From contig CP075525.1 in NCBI GenBank assembly GCA_025808415.1, positions 2,527,501 to 2,591,500 of the forward strand: a stretch of 64,000 bases of DNA, read 5' to 3'. The position numbers and the translations under genes are program-made. A model generated the notes under the pieces. That model was not told the origin of the DNA and searched no databases. It saw nothing but the letters and a program-made list of their open reading frames with translations. Every line of letters starts with the position of its first letter. The first letter of the stretch is position 1. Positions 34,279 to 42,723 of the stretch are shown one piece after another. This DNA comes from Cyclobacteriaceae bacterium. Its GTDB lineage: Bacteria; Bacteroidota; Bacteroidia; Cytophagales; Cyclobacteriaceae.

Positions 34279-34587
34279 GTGAAATATTTATCTTCCATAT
34301 TAGCCATTTACGTTTTGTTGCTGACAGCAGCCCCAAACTTAGTGGAGGACAAATGTTTTCGGGAGCAAACGACTGAACAATCCCAAGACAACCAAGATGA
34401 TAAAGATTGTGGCGATTGTTGTTCGCCTTTTATGAATTGCCATACTTGTGTAGGGTTTACTTTCCCGATAGCAAACTTTTCTTTACACCCTGTCCTTACC
34501 TATTCAGACAAAAAAGTTTCCATATACAAGGACAATACTACGTCTGACTTTTTCTCTGCCATTTGGCAACCGCCTAAGATTAGTTAA
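34279..34587 (+). CDS. Secreted Cys-rich small protein (DUF6660-like)
   Basis: 102 residues with GTG start. The signal-like N-terminus is MKYLSSILAIYVLLLTAAP. The mature part has an acidic stretch and KDCGDCCSPFMNCHTCVGF, a Cys/His cluster likely to bind metal. It resembles short Bacteroidota proteins found before TonB receptors and metal exporters; the DUF number is from memory. An extracytoplasmic metal-handling role is inferred from the cluster and the neighbours. Between its stop and the receptor start (34588-34673) lie two small hairpins (GTGCC-TTC-GGCAC and GCGGTGC-TAC-GCACCGC). Confidence 0.6.
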   Translation: MKYLSSILAIYVLLLTAAPNLVEDKCFREQTTEQSQDNQDDKDCGDCCSPFMNCHTCVGFTFPIANFSLHPVLTYSDKKVSIYKDNTTSDFFSAIWQPPKIS

Positions 34588-34673
34588 TGTTTCAGTGCCT
34601 TCGGCACAATAACAAATTGCGGTGCTACGCACCGCCAATTCTTATTTTTCAAACATTAATAATCATTCAGACA

Positions 34674-36848
34674 ATGAAGCTAAAAATCATTTTGCTGCTA
34701 ATGGCAGCATTTCATATAAATACCGTATTCGGACAGAATACATTTAAAGCGGTCATAAAAGACAGCGAAACAAAAGAGCCGTTAATCGGTGCGACAGCAA
34801 TTTTATCAGGAACAGCAACAGGAGCAACCGCAGACATTGACGGACTGATAACCTTAACCAATATTCCGAACGGAAAACAGGTAATTGAATTTCGTTATAT
34901 AGGTTATGAAACACGAAAAGACACCTTTGAATTTCCTTTAACAACAATAGACCCGATTGAAATTTTTCTACAATCAGAAACAGACGAGTTGGACGAAATT
35001 GTGATTTCATCTACACGAAGTTCAAGAACAATCAAAGACATTCCGACAAGAATTGAATTTATTGCAGGAGAGGAATTAGAAGAAAAGGGAAATATGAAAG
35101 CGGGCGATATTCGTATGCTTTTGAGCGAAAGCACAGGAATACAAACGCAACAAACATCGGCAACATCTGCCAACGCTTCTATTCGTATTCAAGGGCTTGA
35201 CGGACGATACACCCAAATTCTTAAAGACGGTTTTCCATTATACGCAGGTGCAGCAAGCGGTTTGGGACTTTTGCAAACGCCACCGCTTGACTTAAAGCAG
35301 GTAGAAATTATTAAAGGTTCTTCATCTACACTTTACGGAGGCGGAGCAATAGCAGGATTGGTAAACCTGATTTCCAAAACACCAACTGATGAAAGAGAGT
35401 TGCGTTTTCATTTAAACGGAAGTTCGGGTAGAGGTTTTGATATAAATGGTTTTTACGGACAACGTTTCAATAAAATAGGAACAACAATATTTGCGGCACA
35501 TAACAGAAATTGGGCTTACGACCCTGCAAATATTGACCTGACGGCTATTCCGAAATTTGACAGATATGTTTTCAATCCCAAGTTGTTTGTTTATTTCAGC
35601 GATAAAACAAAGCTGAATGTTGGATTAAACACAGCAATTGAAAACCGTATCGGTGGCGACATACATTATATTCAGGGAAATGGCGACGCTATCCACAGTT
35701 ATTTTGAAGAAAATAAAACACAACGCTATTCTACGCAATTGTCTTTTGACCATAAATTTAATGACAAAAGTTTTTTCAATTTTAAAAACAGCGTGAGTTA
35801 CTTTAACAGGATAATCAACATTCCGAATTATAGTTTTGACGGCACACAAACGGCAACTTTCAGCGAAGCAAGCTATACCAATGTAAGGGAAAAAACAGAA
35901 TGGGTTGCAGGGGTAAATCTTTGGACAGACAATTTTCAGGAAAAGCAGTTAGATACTTTTCCGTTAAGAAATTACGACCAAATTACTTTTGGTGCATTTG
36001 CTCAAAATTTGTGGAAAGCTACCAGGTGGCTTAATCTTGAAACAGGTTTCAGAGCCGATTATGTTATTGATTACGGTATTGCGTTACTACCAAGAGTTTC
36101 GGCATTATTCAAAATTACAGACAAATTTTCTTCACGTCTTGGCGGTGGATTTGGCTATAAAACGCCAACCATTTTTACCGAAGAAAGCGAACGCATACAA
36201 TATCAAAATGTAATGCCGATTGATAAAAATATCAACAAATTAGAACGCAGTTACGGAGGAAATGTTGATTTTAATTACCGCACTGCATTTGGCGAAAAAG
36301 TAACGTTTAGCATTAACCAACTTTTCTTTTACACCTATTTGAATAATCCTTTGTTGCTTGACTATCAAACAAACGGCTTATACCGATTTATCAATTCGGC
36401 AGGGCATATTGATACAAGAGGAACGGAAACCAATATCAAAATCGGCTATGAAGATTTTAAATTGTTTTTGGGCTATACGTTTACAGATACACGCTTGCAT
36501 CAAAACGGAGTTTCGACAAATACGCCACTCACGCCAAAGCACAGGATAAATTCAGTTTTAATGTATGAAATAGAGGATAAATGGAAAGTAGGTTTGGAAA
36601 CGTATTATTTCAGCCCTCAAAAATTAAGTGACGGAGCAACAGGAAAACAATATGTGCTTTGCGGATTTATGGTTGAAAAGCTATGGGAAAAATTTTCTGT
36701 TTACATCAACTTTGAAAATTTCCTTGACGCACGGCAAACCCGATTTGACACCATTTATACAGGAACAGTTACCAATCCTGTTTTCAGGGACATTTACGCA
36801 CCGCTTGATGGATTTTTAATTAATGGCGGTATAAAATTAAAATTGTAA
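34674..36848 (+). CDS. TonB-dependent outer-membrane receptor
   Basis: 724 residues from ATG 34674, chosen because the signal peptide MKLKIILLLMAAFHINTVFGQ starts there. A carboxypeptidase-regulatory-like domain follows (TFKAVIKDSETKEPLIGATAI .. GYETRKDTF). The plug includes SSRTIKDIPTRIEFIAGEEL and ASIRIQGLDGRYTQILKDGFPLYAG, with a long beta-barrel to the end (FLINGGIKLKL). It imports a chelate or metal using TonB energy. With the Cys-rich protein upstream and a CDF transporter 5 bp downstream, a metal substrate is likely; which metal is unknown. Confidence 0.92.
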   Translation: MKLKIILLLMAAFHINTVFGQNTFKAVIKDSETKEPLIGATAILSGTATGATADIDGLITLTNIPNGKQVIEFRYIGYETRKDTFEFPLTTIDPIEIFLQSETDELDEIVISSTRSSRTIKDIPTRIEFIAGEELEEKGNMKAGDIRMLLSESTGIQTQQTSATSANASIRIQGLDGRYTQILKDGFPLYAGAASGLGLLQTPPLDLKQVEIIKGSSSTLYGGGAIAGLVNLISKTPTDERELRFHLNGSSGRGFDINGFYGQRFNKIGTTIFAAHNRNWAYDPANIDLTAIPKFDRYVFNPKLFVYFSDKTKLNVGLNTAIENRIGGDIHYIQGNGDAIHSYFEENKTQRYSTQLSFDHKFNDKSFFNFKNSVSYFNRIINIPNYSFDGTQTATFSEASYTNVREKTEWVAGVNLWTDNFQEKQLDTFPLRNYDQITFGAFAQNLWKATRWLNLETGFRADYVIDYGIALLPRVSALFKITDKFSSRLGGGFGYKTPTIFTEESERIQYQNVMPIDKNINKLERSYGGNVDFNYRTAFGEKVTFSINQLFFYTYLNNPLLLDYQTNGLYRFINSAGHIDTRGTETNIKIGYEDFKLFLGYTFTDTRLHQNGVSTNTPLTPKHRINSVLMYEIEDKWKVGLETYYFSPQKLSDGATGKQYVLCGFMVEKLWEKFSVYINFENFLDARQTRFDTIYTGTVTNPVFRDIYAPLDGFLINGGIKLKL

Positions 36849-36853
36849 GAATT

Positions 36854-37648
36854 ATGCAAAAGACAATATTTAAAATCATAAAAATGGATTGCCCAAGCGA
36901 GGAGCAATTGATACGAATGAAACTGCAAAAGTTTGATGAAATAAAATCATTGGAGTTTGATATTGCAAACCGAAAATTGACAGTTCATCATATTGCGGAA
37001 AGCCAACCTATACTTTCGGCTTTGGAAACTCTAAATCTTGATACAACCTTAATTTCAACGGAAGAAAATACAATAGAAATAGAAGCAGGCACAAGCAGTA
37101 TGCAACGAAAATTATTGTGGACGGTTCTTATTATCAATTTCCTGTTCTTCGGGTTGGAAATGCTGTTTGGCATTTTTTCCAATTCAATGGGATTGGTAGC
37201 GGACAGTTTGGATATGCTTGCTGACAGTATCGTTTACGCATTGGCATTATTTGCAGTTGGGGGAACGATTGCAAGAAAAAATAACATCGCCAAGTTTGCA
37301 GGATATTTTCAAATCCTTTTAGCTGTTATCGGTTTCATTGAAGTTGTCAGACGTTTTATCGGAGTTGAAAAAATGCCCGATTTTCAAACAATGATTGTAG
37401 TTTCTGTTTTAGCCCTGATAGCAAATGTGATTTGTCTTTACTTATTACAAAAAGGGAAAAGCAAAGAAGCCCATATGCAAGCGAGTATGATTTTTACTTC
37501 CAATGACGTAATCATTAATTCGGGTGTAATCCTTGCGGGACTTTTGGTTAATTGGCTTAATTCAGGTTATCCCGACTTGATTATTGGAGCAATTGTTTTT
37601 GTAATTGTTGCAAGAGGAGCATACAGGATATTACAGTTAGCGAAATAA
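36854..37648 (+). CDS. CDF-family cation transporter with N-terminal HMA-like domain
   Basis: 264 residues. The N-terminus (1-75) has a heavy-metal-associated-like ferredoxin fold with MDCPSEEQ in place of the CxxC. From residue 88 there are about six membrane helices; SMGLVADSLDMLADSIVYALALF has the first metal-site acidic residues and SMIFTSNDVIINSGVILAG the second. CDF proteins export Zn, Co, Cd or similar ions in exchange for protons. The HMA-CDF fusion with a TonB receptor suggests a metal uptake or detoxification cassette. Confidence 0.85.
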   Translation: MQKTIFKIIKMDCPSEEQLIRMKLQKFDEIKSLEFDIANRKLTVHHIAESQPILSALETLNLDTTLISTEENTIEIEAGTSSMQRKLLWTVLIINFLFFGLEMLFGIFSNSMGLVADSLDMLADSIVYALALFAVGGTIARKNNIAKFAGYFQILLAVIGFIEVVRRFIGVEKMPDFQTMIVVSVLALIANVICLYLLQKGKSKEAHMQASMIFTSNDVIINSGVILAGLLVNWLNSGYPDLIIGAIVFVIVARGAYRILQLAK

Positions 37649-37663
37649 AAAGCCAACGCACAC

Positions 37664-37729
37664 AAGCACACACATTTTGCAGCCGCTACAAGCCAACACG
37701 CAAACCAAAGCTGCAAAAAGAGTGTTCTT
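37664..37729 (+). repeat. ACA/AGA hairpin, end of cassette L
   Basis: CACAC-ACA-TTTTGCAGC pairs with GCTGCAAAA-AGA-GTGTT; outer pairing has one weak end. The loop has CTACAAGCCAACACGC. It starts 16 bp after the CDF stop; 37730-37865 holds A/T-rich trailer and no gene. Confidence 0.75.
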
Positions 37730-37865
37730 GTTTTCCCGAAAAAAAATGAATAAAAAATTTTCCTGCCCTTCTGAAAAAAGAAAAAATACCCGAACGCACA
37801 AGCCGACAACGACACTTACACCGACATACAGACAATGGTTTACTAAGACGGTGGACAGAACGCCA

Positions 37866-38001
37866 GCTGCTAACAGCGGTTTGGCGTAATGGGGGCGGAC
37901 GTGCTTCGTATGACAGTTTTTCTTAAATTTGAACTTTCGGCTTCGTATGAAGTTTTGTGCTGAAAAGCCCCCACTACGCCAAGCCGCAAACCGTTATCTG
38001 C
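37866..38001 (+). repeat. attC-like site L
   Basis: R'' GCTGCTAAC (37866-37874) matches the opening tag GTTAGCAGC. Arms GCGGTTTGGCGTAATGGGGG and CCCCCACTACGCCAAGCCGC pair. The right tag is GTTATCTGC (37993-38001). Confidence 0.86.
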
Positions 38002-38170
38002 AACTCTATTTCAGCGACTGTGCTACTTGACACGGACGGTCTTTGACAACAATTTTTGGGGACTTTGTTTGACTGCTGCTTGACAGTGTAAGCCGACAAC
38101 CGCACGACTGCCACGCAAGAAAAAAATTAAAAAAAGCCCACCCGCAAAAATAATTTTAATGCCAACGCAC

Positions 38171-38234
38171 AAATGGCACATTGGGTTTTGCCCCACGCAC
38201 AAACCCACCCGCAGCAAAACCCAAAGAGCCATTT
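38171..38234 (+). repeat. ACA/AGA hairpin, start of cassette M
   Basis: AAATGGC-ACA-TTGGGTTTTGC pairs perfectly with GCAAAACCCAA-AGA-GCCATTT, followed by TTT. The GGG/CCC change relative to 16803 (GGT/ACC) is compensatory. Confidence 0.78.
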
Positions 38235-38277
38235 TTTGCCAACGCTCTGTAAGTTCACGGTTTGTTGAAAACTTTTG

Positions 38278-38326
38278 TGGACGATATTTGTCCATACCGC
38301 ATTTTTTAAATTATCTTTGGACAAAT
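38278..38326 (+). promoter_or_regulatory. Controller-protein operator and promoter
   Basis: TGGAC-gatattt-GTCCA (38278-38294) is palindromic. ATTTGTCCA at 38286-38294 recurs inverted as TGGACAAAT at 38318-38326. The -33 TTG (38288-38290) and -7 TATCTTTG (38312-38319), 21 nt apart, lie within these repeats. The arrangement fits autoregulation by the XRE controller encoded 11 bp downstream. Confidence 0.65.
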
Positions 38327-38336
38327 TCAGACCACA

Positions 38337-38657
38337 ATGGCAATGAATAAGAATAGTATTTCAACTTTCGGAGAAAGATTACGAACCCTAAGAGAAGAAT
38401 CTCAGCTCTCATTAAGAACATTATCGGGTGAAATCGGCATTGACACTTCCCTTTTAGCAAAGATTGAACGAAACGAAAGGCAGCCAACCAAGGAGCAACT
38501 TAAACAGCTTGCCAAATATTTTAAGTTGGACGAAAAACAACTTGCAAAGGAAGTTTTAAGCGACCAGTTTGCTTACAGGATAATTGAAGAAGAAGCCGAC
38601 CTTGATACTTTGAAAGTTGCTGAAAAAAAAGTTGAGTATTTAAAAAACCATAAATGA
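38337..38657 (+). CDS. XRE-family controller protein
   Basis: 106 residues (a start at 38343 is equally possible). The HTH_3 domain spans about 10-65: FGERLRTLREESQLSLRTLSGEIGIDTSLLAKIERNERQPTKEQLKQLAKYF. The C-terminal extension is acidic and helical. It resembles the C proteins that time restriction-modification expression, and it overlaps the helicase-nuclease gene by 4 bp (ATGA). Palindromic GGAC/GTCC boxes around its promoter are the likely operators. Confidence 0.88.
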   Translation: MAMNKNSISTFGERLRTLREESQLSLRTLSGEIGIDTSLLAKIERNERQPTKEQLKQLAKYFKLDEKQLAKEVLSDQFAYRIIEEEADLDTLKVAEKKVEYLKNHK

Positions 38658-41374
38658 GCCAAGACAACATTACACCAGAGATAACAAATTGGAAAAATCC
38701 TTTGGAGGATAAAGAATCGGTGCAACTTGCAGAGTATTTAGAAATTTACCAAAAAAGAATACTGCAAGAGAGTGAAAAACTTTTCGTTCAAGATTTTTTG
38801 TTCCCACTTTTAGGAAAAGAAAATATCAAGTATGTAATTCCTCAATATCCGTTCATTGATTCCGAAGGAAGAACCCGAAGAATAGATTTTGCTCTCGTTA
38901 AAGACGGTAAGAAACTTGCACTTGAAGTAAACGGAGAAACCTATCATGCAGAAGGAATAATTCCAAATGAAATGTTTGACGACAATCTGAATCGTCAAAA
39001 CGAAATCCTTAATGCAGGTTGGCATTTATTGCGTTACTCATTCAGTCAACTTCAACACCCTGAATGGAGAACAAGAGTAAGCGAAAGTTTGAGGAGAGTT
39101 GTTTACAGAACGCTTCCCGAACTGCTTTCAGAAAGTTTAATTGAACCTAACTTCTTACAGAGAGAAGCCCTTAATGCACTTGACTTTTATCGTAACACAG
39201 GTTGGAAAAAAGGAATTATTGTTTTACCGACAGGAACAGGCAAAACTTTTTTATCAGCGTTTGACACGAAGAAAGCTAAGGGTAGAATTTTATTCATCGT
39301 TCACCGATTAGACATTTTAAGTCAGTCGAGGGAAGCGTTTGAGAAAGCATATCCTAAAGAAACTTTGGGCTTGCTTACAGGCGATGTAAGAGAAAATTTG
39401 AACGCAAGAATTTTGTTTGCATCCAAAGACACTTTACGGAATCCCAATGTTCTGTATGAATTTTCACCAGACGAATTTGATTACATAATTGTTGATGAGG
39501 TGCATCACGGACAAGCACCTTCTTATCAAATTGTATTGGAGTATTTCCAGCCAAATTTTTTCATGTTGGGCTTAACTGCCACGCCTGACCGTATGGACAG
39601 GAAAGACATCTTTGAATTGTTTGATTATCAAAAAGTTTTTGAATACACATTGAACGAAGCCATTGAAAACGGCTTTCTTGTGCCTTACAACTACTACGGA
39701 CTTAAAGACAATATTGACTATTCAAAAATCCGTTACAAAGGAAACAAGTATAATGTTGCAGACCTTGACAGGTATTTGATAATTGAAAAACGAAACGAAC
39801 AAATACTCAAAGAGTATTTAGAAAAAGGAAACAGCAACAAAGCCGTTGGCTTTTGTTGCTCTGTAAAACATGCCGAAGCAATGGCAGAATATTTTACAGC
39901 CAACGGAATACCTTCTTATGCAATTACATCACAAACACCAAACAGAGAAGACCTGATAAAAGAGTTCAGAGAAAATAAATTTACAGTTGCATTCACTGTT
40001 GACTTATTTAATGAAGGAGTTGACTTTCCCGACCTACGAGTTTTACTTTTCTTACGACCAACAGAATCTAAAACAGTTTTTGTTCAGCAGTTAGGGAGAG
40101 GGCTTCGCCTTTGCAGTGGCAAAGACAATGTTGTAATACTTGACTTCATCAGCAATTATCAAAAGGCGAATAAAGTCAGAGAATATTTGGCGAAAGGAAA
40201 AAGCGAACAGAAAAATGGAAAAACTGGTAGAGTTGAGAAAGTTATTTACGAATACTCTCCGAATTGCGAGGTTCATTTTGATGCTGAAGTAGAACAGATA
40301 CTTGATTCACAGGACAAAGCAGCAAGAGAAATTACGAAAGAAGATTTGATTGATGCTTACTACACTTTAGCAGAAACACTCGGACACAAGCCAACACAGC
40401 AGGAAATAAACGAGCAGGGAGAATTTAAAGTTGGCAAGTATCAAACAGTTTTCGGTTCATGGATAAAATTCCTAAGAGAGATCGGAGAATTTACAGAAGC
40501 CAGTTATCATTTTCCTCAAGGGCTGCATCTTGGACACATTCTATACATCTTAAAAACTTTACTCGGTAATCGTTTAAAGAACACTCACCTTGACAGTCAA
40601 TACATACGATTAAGAGGTAATCTTGACGATGATAGGTTGGGGGCGTTTCAACGGCAAACAAAATACAAGTTACAGGGGTTAATGGAACTTGGCTTGTTGG
40701 TAGATGATAGAAAGATTGGAGCAGATACAGAGTATCATCTTCAATTAACTCCGAAGGGCAAGCAGTTTGCGGAAATTTTAAGACCAGTTTTCAAAACCGT
40801 TGACCTTAGTTTTAAAGACAAAAGCAGTAAAATCCCATCGTGGGAAATGAATGCTCAACCATCTGAATTTAATGAAGCAATAAGCAAATTCATTCAAAAA
40901 AGTAAAAAAGATGGTTCATTCATTACGAGAACATTTCTTGAAATGCATGCCGTTGGCTTAATGCTTAATTACCTATATCGTATTGAACGCAAAGCCACAA
41001 TTTCAAAGAGCAGCATCTATCAAGGATTTTTCAATGCACCATTTATTGCAAGCTATTGTGACCAAAATGGAATAGAAGCAGCAACAGAAACAGGAGCAGA
41101 ACATCGTTGTCCATTTCTTTTAAATATCCTTGAAGCATTAGGAATAATCAAACAAGGGAGAAGCGATATTGAACTATTGCAATTTGTTTTATCCAAACAA
41201 ACTATCCAGCTTAAACCAAAAGAATCAGAACAGGAAGTGTTTCTGAGAATTGAAAAAATTCTCCATGAACCTGCAAAACTTACAGCAGAAGAAGTTTCGT
41301 TGCTCAAAGAATCTTTTGGAAAAGATTTCTTGACTAAGAATTATTTCATCAACAATTTCAAAATCGTAAAATAA
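38654..41374 (+). CDS. Nuclease-helicase fusion (restriction-like)
   Basis: 906 residues. The N-terminal nuclease-like domain (about 50-130) has RTRRIDFALVKDGKKLALEVNGETYH with D..ExN, resembling DUF559/Vsr-like PD-(D/E)xK folds. An SF2 helicase follows: Q-motif region, Walker A LPTGTGKT near 193, DEVH box YIIVDEVHHG near 280, LTATPDRMD, VDLFNEGVDFPDL and QQLGRGLR. The C-terminal 300 residues are unassigned and may bind the target. Between an XRE controller and a beta-class methyltransferase it is probably the ATP-dependent restriction arm. It lacks the usual Type I and Type III Res layout, so the class is unclear. Confidence 0.85.
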   Translation: MSQDNITPEITNWKNPLEDKESVQLAEYLEIYQKRILQESEKLFVQDFLFPLLGKENIKYVIPQYPFIDSEGRTRRIDFALVKDGKKLALEVNGETYHAEGIIPNEMFDDNLNRQNEILNAGWHLLRYSFSQLQHPEWRTRVSESLRRVVYRTLPELLSESLIEPNFLQREALNALDFYRNTGWKKGIIVLPTGTGKTFLSAFDTKKAKGRILFIVHRLDILSQSREAFEKAYPKETLGLLTGDVRENLNARILFASKDTLRNPNVLYEFSPDEFDYIIVDEVHHGQAPSYQIVLEYFQPNFFMLGLTATPDRMDRKDIFELFDYQKVFEYTLNEAIENGFLVPYNYYGLKDNIDYSKIRYKGNKYNVADLDRYLIIEKRNEQILKEYLEKGNSNKAVGFCCSVKHAEAMAEYFTANGIPSYAITSQTPNREDLIKEFRENKFTVAFTVDLFNEGVDFPDLRVLLFLRPTESKTVFVQQLGRGLRLCSGKDNVVILDFISNYQKANKVREYLAKGKSEQKNGKTGRVEKVIYEYSPNCEVHFDAEVEQILDSQDKAAREITKEDLIDAYYTLAETLGHKPTQQEINEQGEFKVGKYQTVFGSWIKFLREIGEFTEASYHFPQGLHLGHILYILKTLLGNRLKNTHLDSQYIRLRGNLDDDRLGAFQRQTKYKLQGLMELGLLVDDRKIGADTEYHLQLTPKGKQFAEILRPVFKTVDLSFKDKSSKIPSWEMNAQPSEFNEAISKFIQKSKKDGSFITRTFLEMHAVGLMLNYLYRIERKATISKSSIYQGFFNAPFIASYCDQNGIEAATETGAEHRCPFLLNILEALGIIKQGRSDIELLQFVLSKQTIQLKPKESEQEVFLRIEKILHEPAKLTAEEVSLLKESFGKDFLTKNYFINNFKIVK

Positions 41375-41375
41375 A

Positions 41376-42326
41376 ATGGCAAACAAATCTCATTTCAATT
41401 CAGGACACATCGCAATGAACAAACTCAAAAAAAATGGGGTTGCTCATAGCAGTCATATTGAGGCAACATTGCCGACAAAAACCTTTCATGCACTTTTTAC
41501 AGAAGATGCTGTTCAGTTTCTAAAGAAACTTCCTGACAATTCCATTCAGTTGATTTTGATTGACCCGCCCTACAATCTTGACTTGGCAACTTGGGACACA
41601 TTTAGCGATTATCTTGACTGGGCAAAGCAATGGTTAGATGAAATCTATCGTGTGTTATCTGACACTGGTAATTGTGTAATTTTTGGCGGCTTTCAATATC
41701 AAGACCTAAAGAAAGGCGACTTGTTAGAGATAATGCACTACACAAGACATCATACTGACTTGCGTTTTACAAACCTTGTGATTTGGTATTACAAAAACGG
41801 AATGAGTGCTCACCGCTTCTTTGCTAACAGACACGAAGAAGCAATTTGGCTCTCAAAAACGAACAAATATTTCTTTGACTTGGATTCGGTGAGAGTGCCG
41901 TTTGACGAAGAAACAAAGGAAATGTATAAGCGGGACAAACGGTTAATTGCAGAAAATATTGACAAAGGGAAAAACCCGACAAATGTTTGGGAAATTGGAC
42001 GACTAAATGGAAATTCAATAGAACGAGTTGGGCATCCGACACAAAAGCCGCTTGAACTCATTCGCAGGTTTGTAAAAGGACTTTCATATCCTGGCTCATT
42101 GGTTCTTGACTTTTTTGCAGGTTCAGGCACAACAGGACGAGTTTGTATTGAAGAAAGCAGGAACTCCATTCTCGTTGACAGCGACCCGAAAATGTTGGAG
42201 TATTTTAAACTACATACACTAAAAATGAATGGTAGTTTCTTTGCAGCAGAACACTCTATTCAAGTAAATCCTGACTTGGCAGAATTTTTAAAAATAGTAG
42301 AAGAAAAAGAAAGCATTGAAGTATGA
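41376..42326 (+). CDS. Beta-type adenine DNA methyltransferase
   Basis: 316 residues. Motif IV LILIDPPYNLDLATWD near 53-68 precedes motif I LVLDFFAGSGTTGRVC near 241-256, the beta-class order, and HPTQKPLELIRR is the usual link. The start is 2 bp after the helicase stop; a later Met (MNKLKKNG) is an alternative. It probably methylates the sequence recognised by the nuclease-helicase. An end hairpin follows 11 bp after the stop. Confidence 0.92.
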   Translation: MANKSHFNSGHIAMNKLKKNGVAHSSHIEATLPTKTFHALFTEDAVQFLKKLPDNSIQLILIDPPYNLDLATWDTFSDYLDWAKQWLDEIYRVLSDTGNCVIFGGFQYQDLKKGDLLEIMHYTRHHTDLRFTNLVIWYYKNGMSAHRFFANRHEEAIWLSKTNKYFFDLDSVRVPFDEETKEMYKRDKRLIAENIDKGKNPTNVWEIGRLNGNSIERVGHPTQKPLELIRRFVKGLSYPGSLVLDFFAGSGTTGRVCIEESRNSILVDSDPKMLEYFKLHTLKMNGSFFAAEHSIQVNPDLAEFLKIVEEKESIEV

Positions 42327-42336
42327 TTGCAACACA

Positions 42337-42405
42337 CAAAAGCACACACATTTGCAAGCCGCACAAGCCAACGCACAGACCAAAGCTTGCAAAAGAGTGT
42401 GCTTT
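42337..42405 (+). repeat. ACA/AGA hairpin, end of cassette M
   Basis: AAAAGCACAC-ACA-TTTGCAAGC pairs perfectly with GCTTGCAAA-AGA-GTGTGCTTTT. The loop contains CGCACAAGCCAACGCACAG. This is the cleanest copy. The stretch 42406-42544 holds T-rich trailer and no gene. Confidence 0.8.
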
Positions 42406-42544
42406 TCAGCCACGCAAGAAAAATTATTTTTCCTCCCCTCTTTTTTTAATTTTTTTCTGCCACGCACAGACAGCAACCCCGACAGGACAGGACAGCTTTT
42501 CATTAGGAAATATCACGACAACTTTGACGGAGGACAGAAGAGCA

Positions 42545-42683
42545 GCAGATAACAAGGGGTTGCCGCAATGCGGGGTGAAGTGCTTAATCAAACGGTAGTG
42601 CTTTTTATTTACATTTGTTGTGGGCGGACAATTTAGTGCTATTAATTCCCGCACTGACGGCAACCCCCGAAACGTTATAGGGC
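42545..42683 (+). repeat. attC-like site M
   Basis: R'' GCAGATAAC (42545-42553) matches the opening tag GTTATCTGC. Arms GGGGTTGCCGCAATGCGGG and CCCGCACTGACGGCAACCCC pair; this arm sequence is the most divergent of the set. The right tag is GTTATAGGGC (42674-42683). Confidence 0.84.
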
Positions 42684-42723
42684 ATTTTAGGACAACGGCT
42701 TCGGCTGACAATAAACAATAAGA

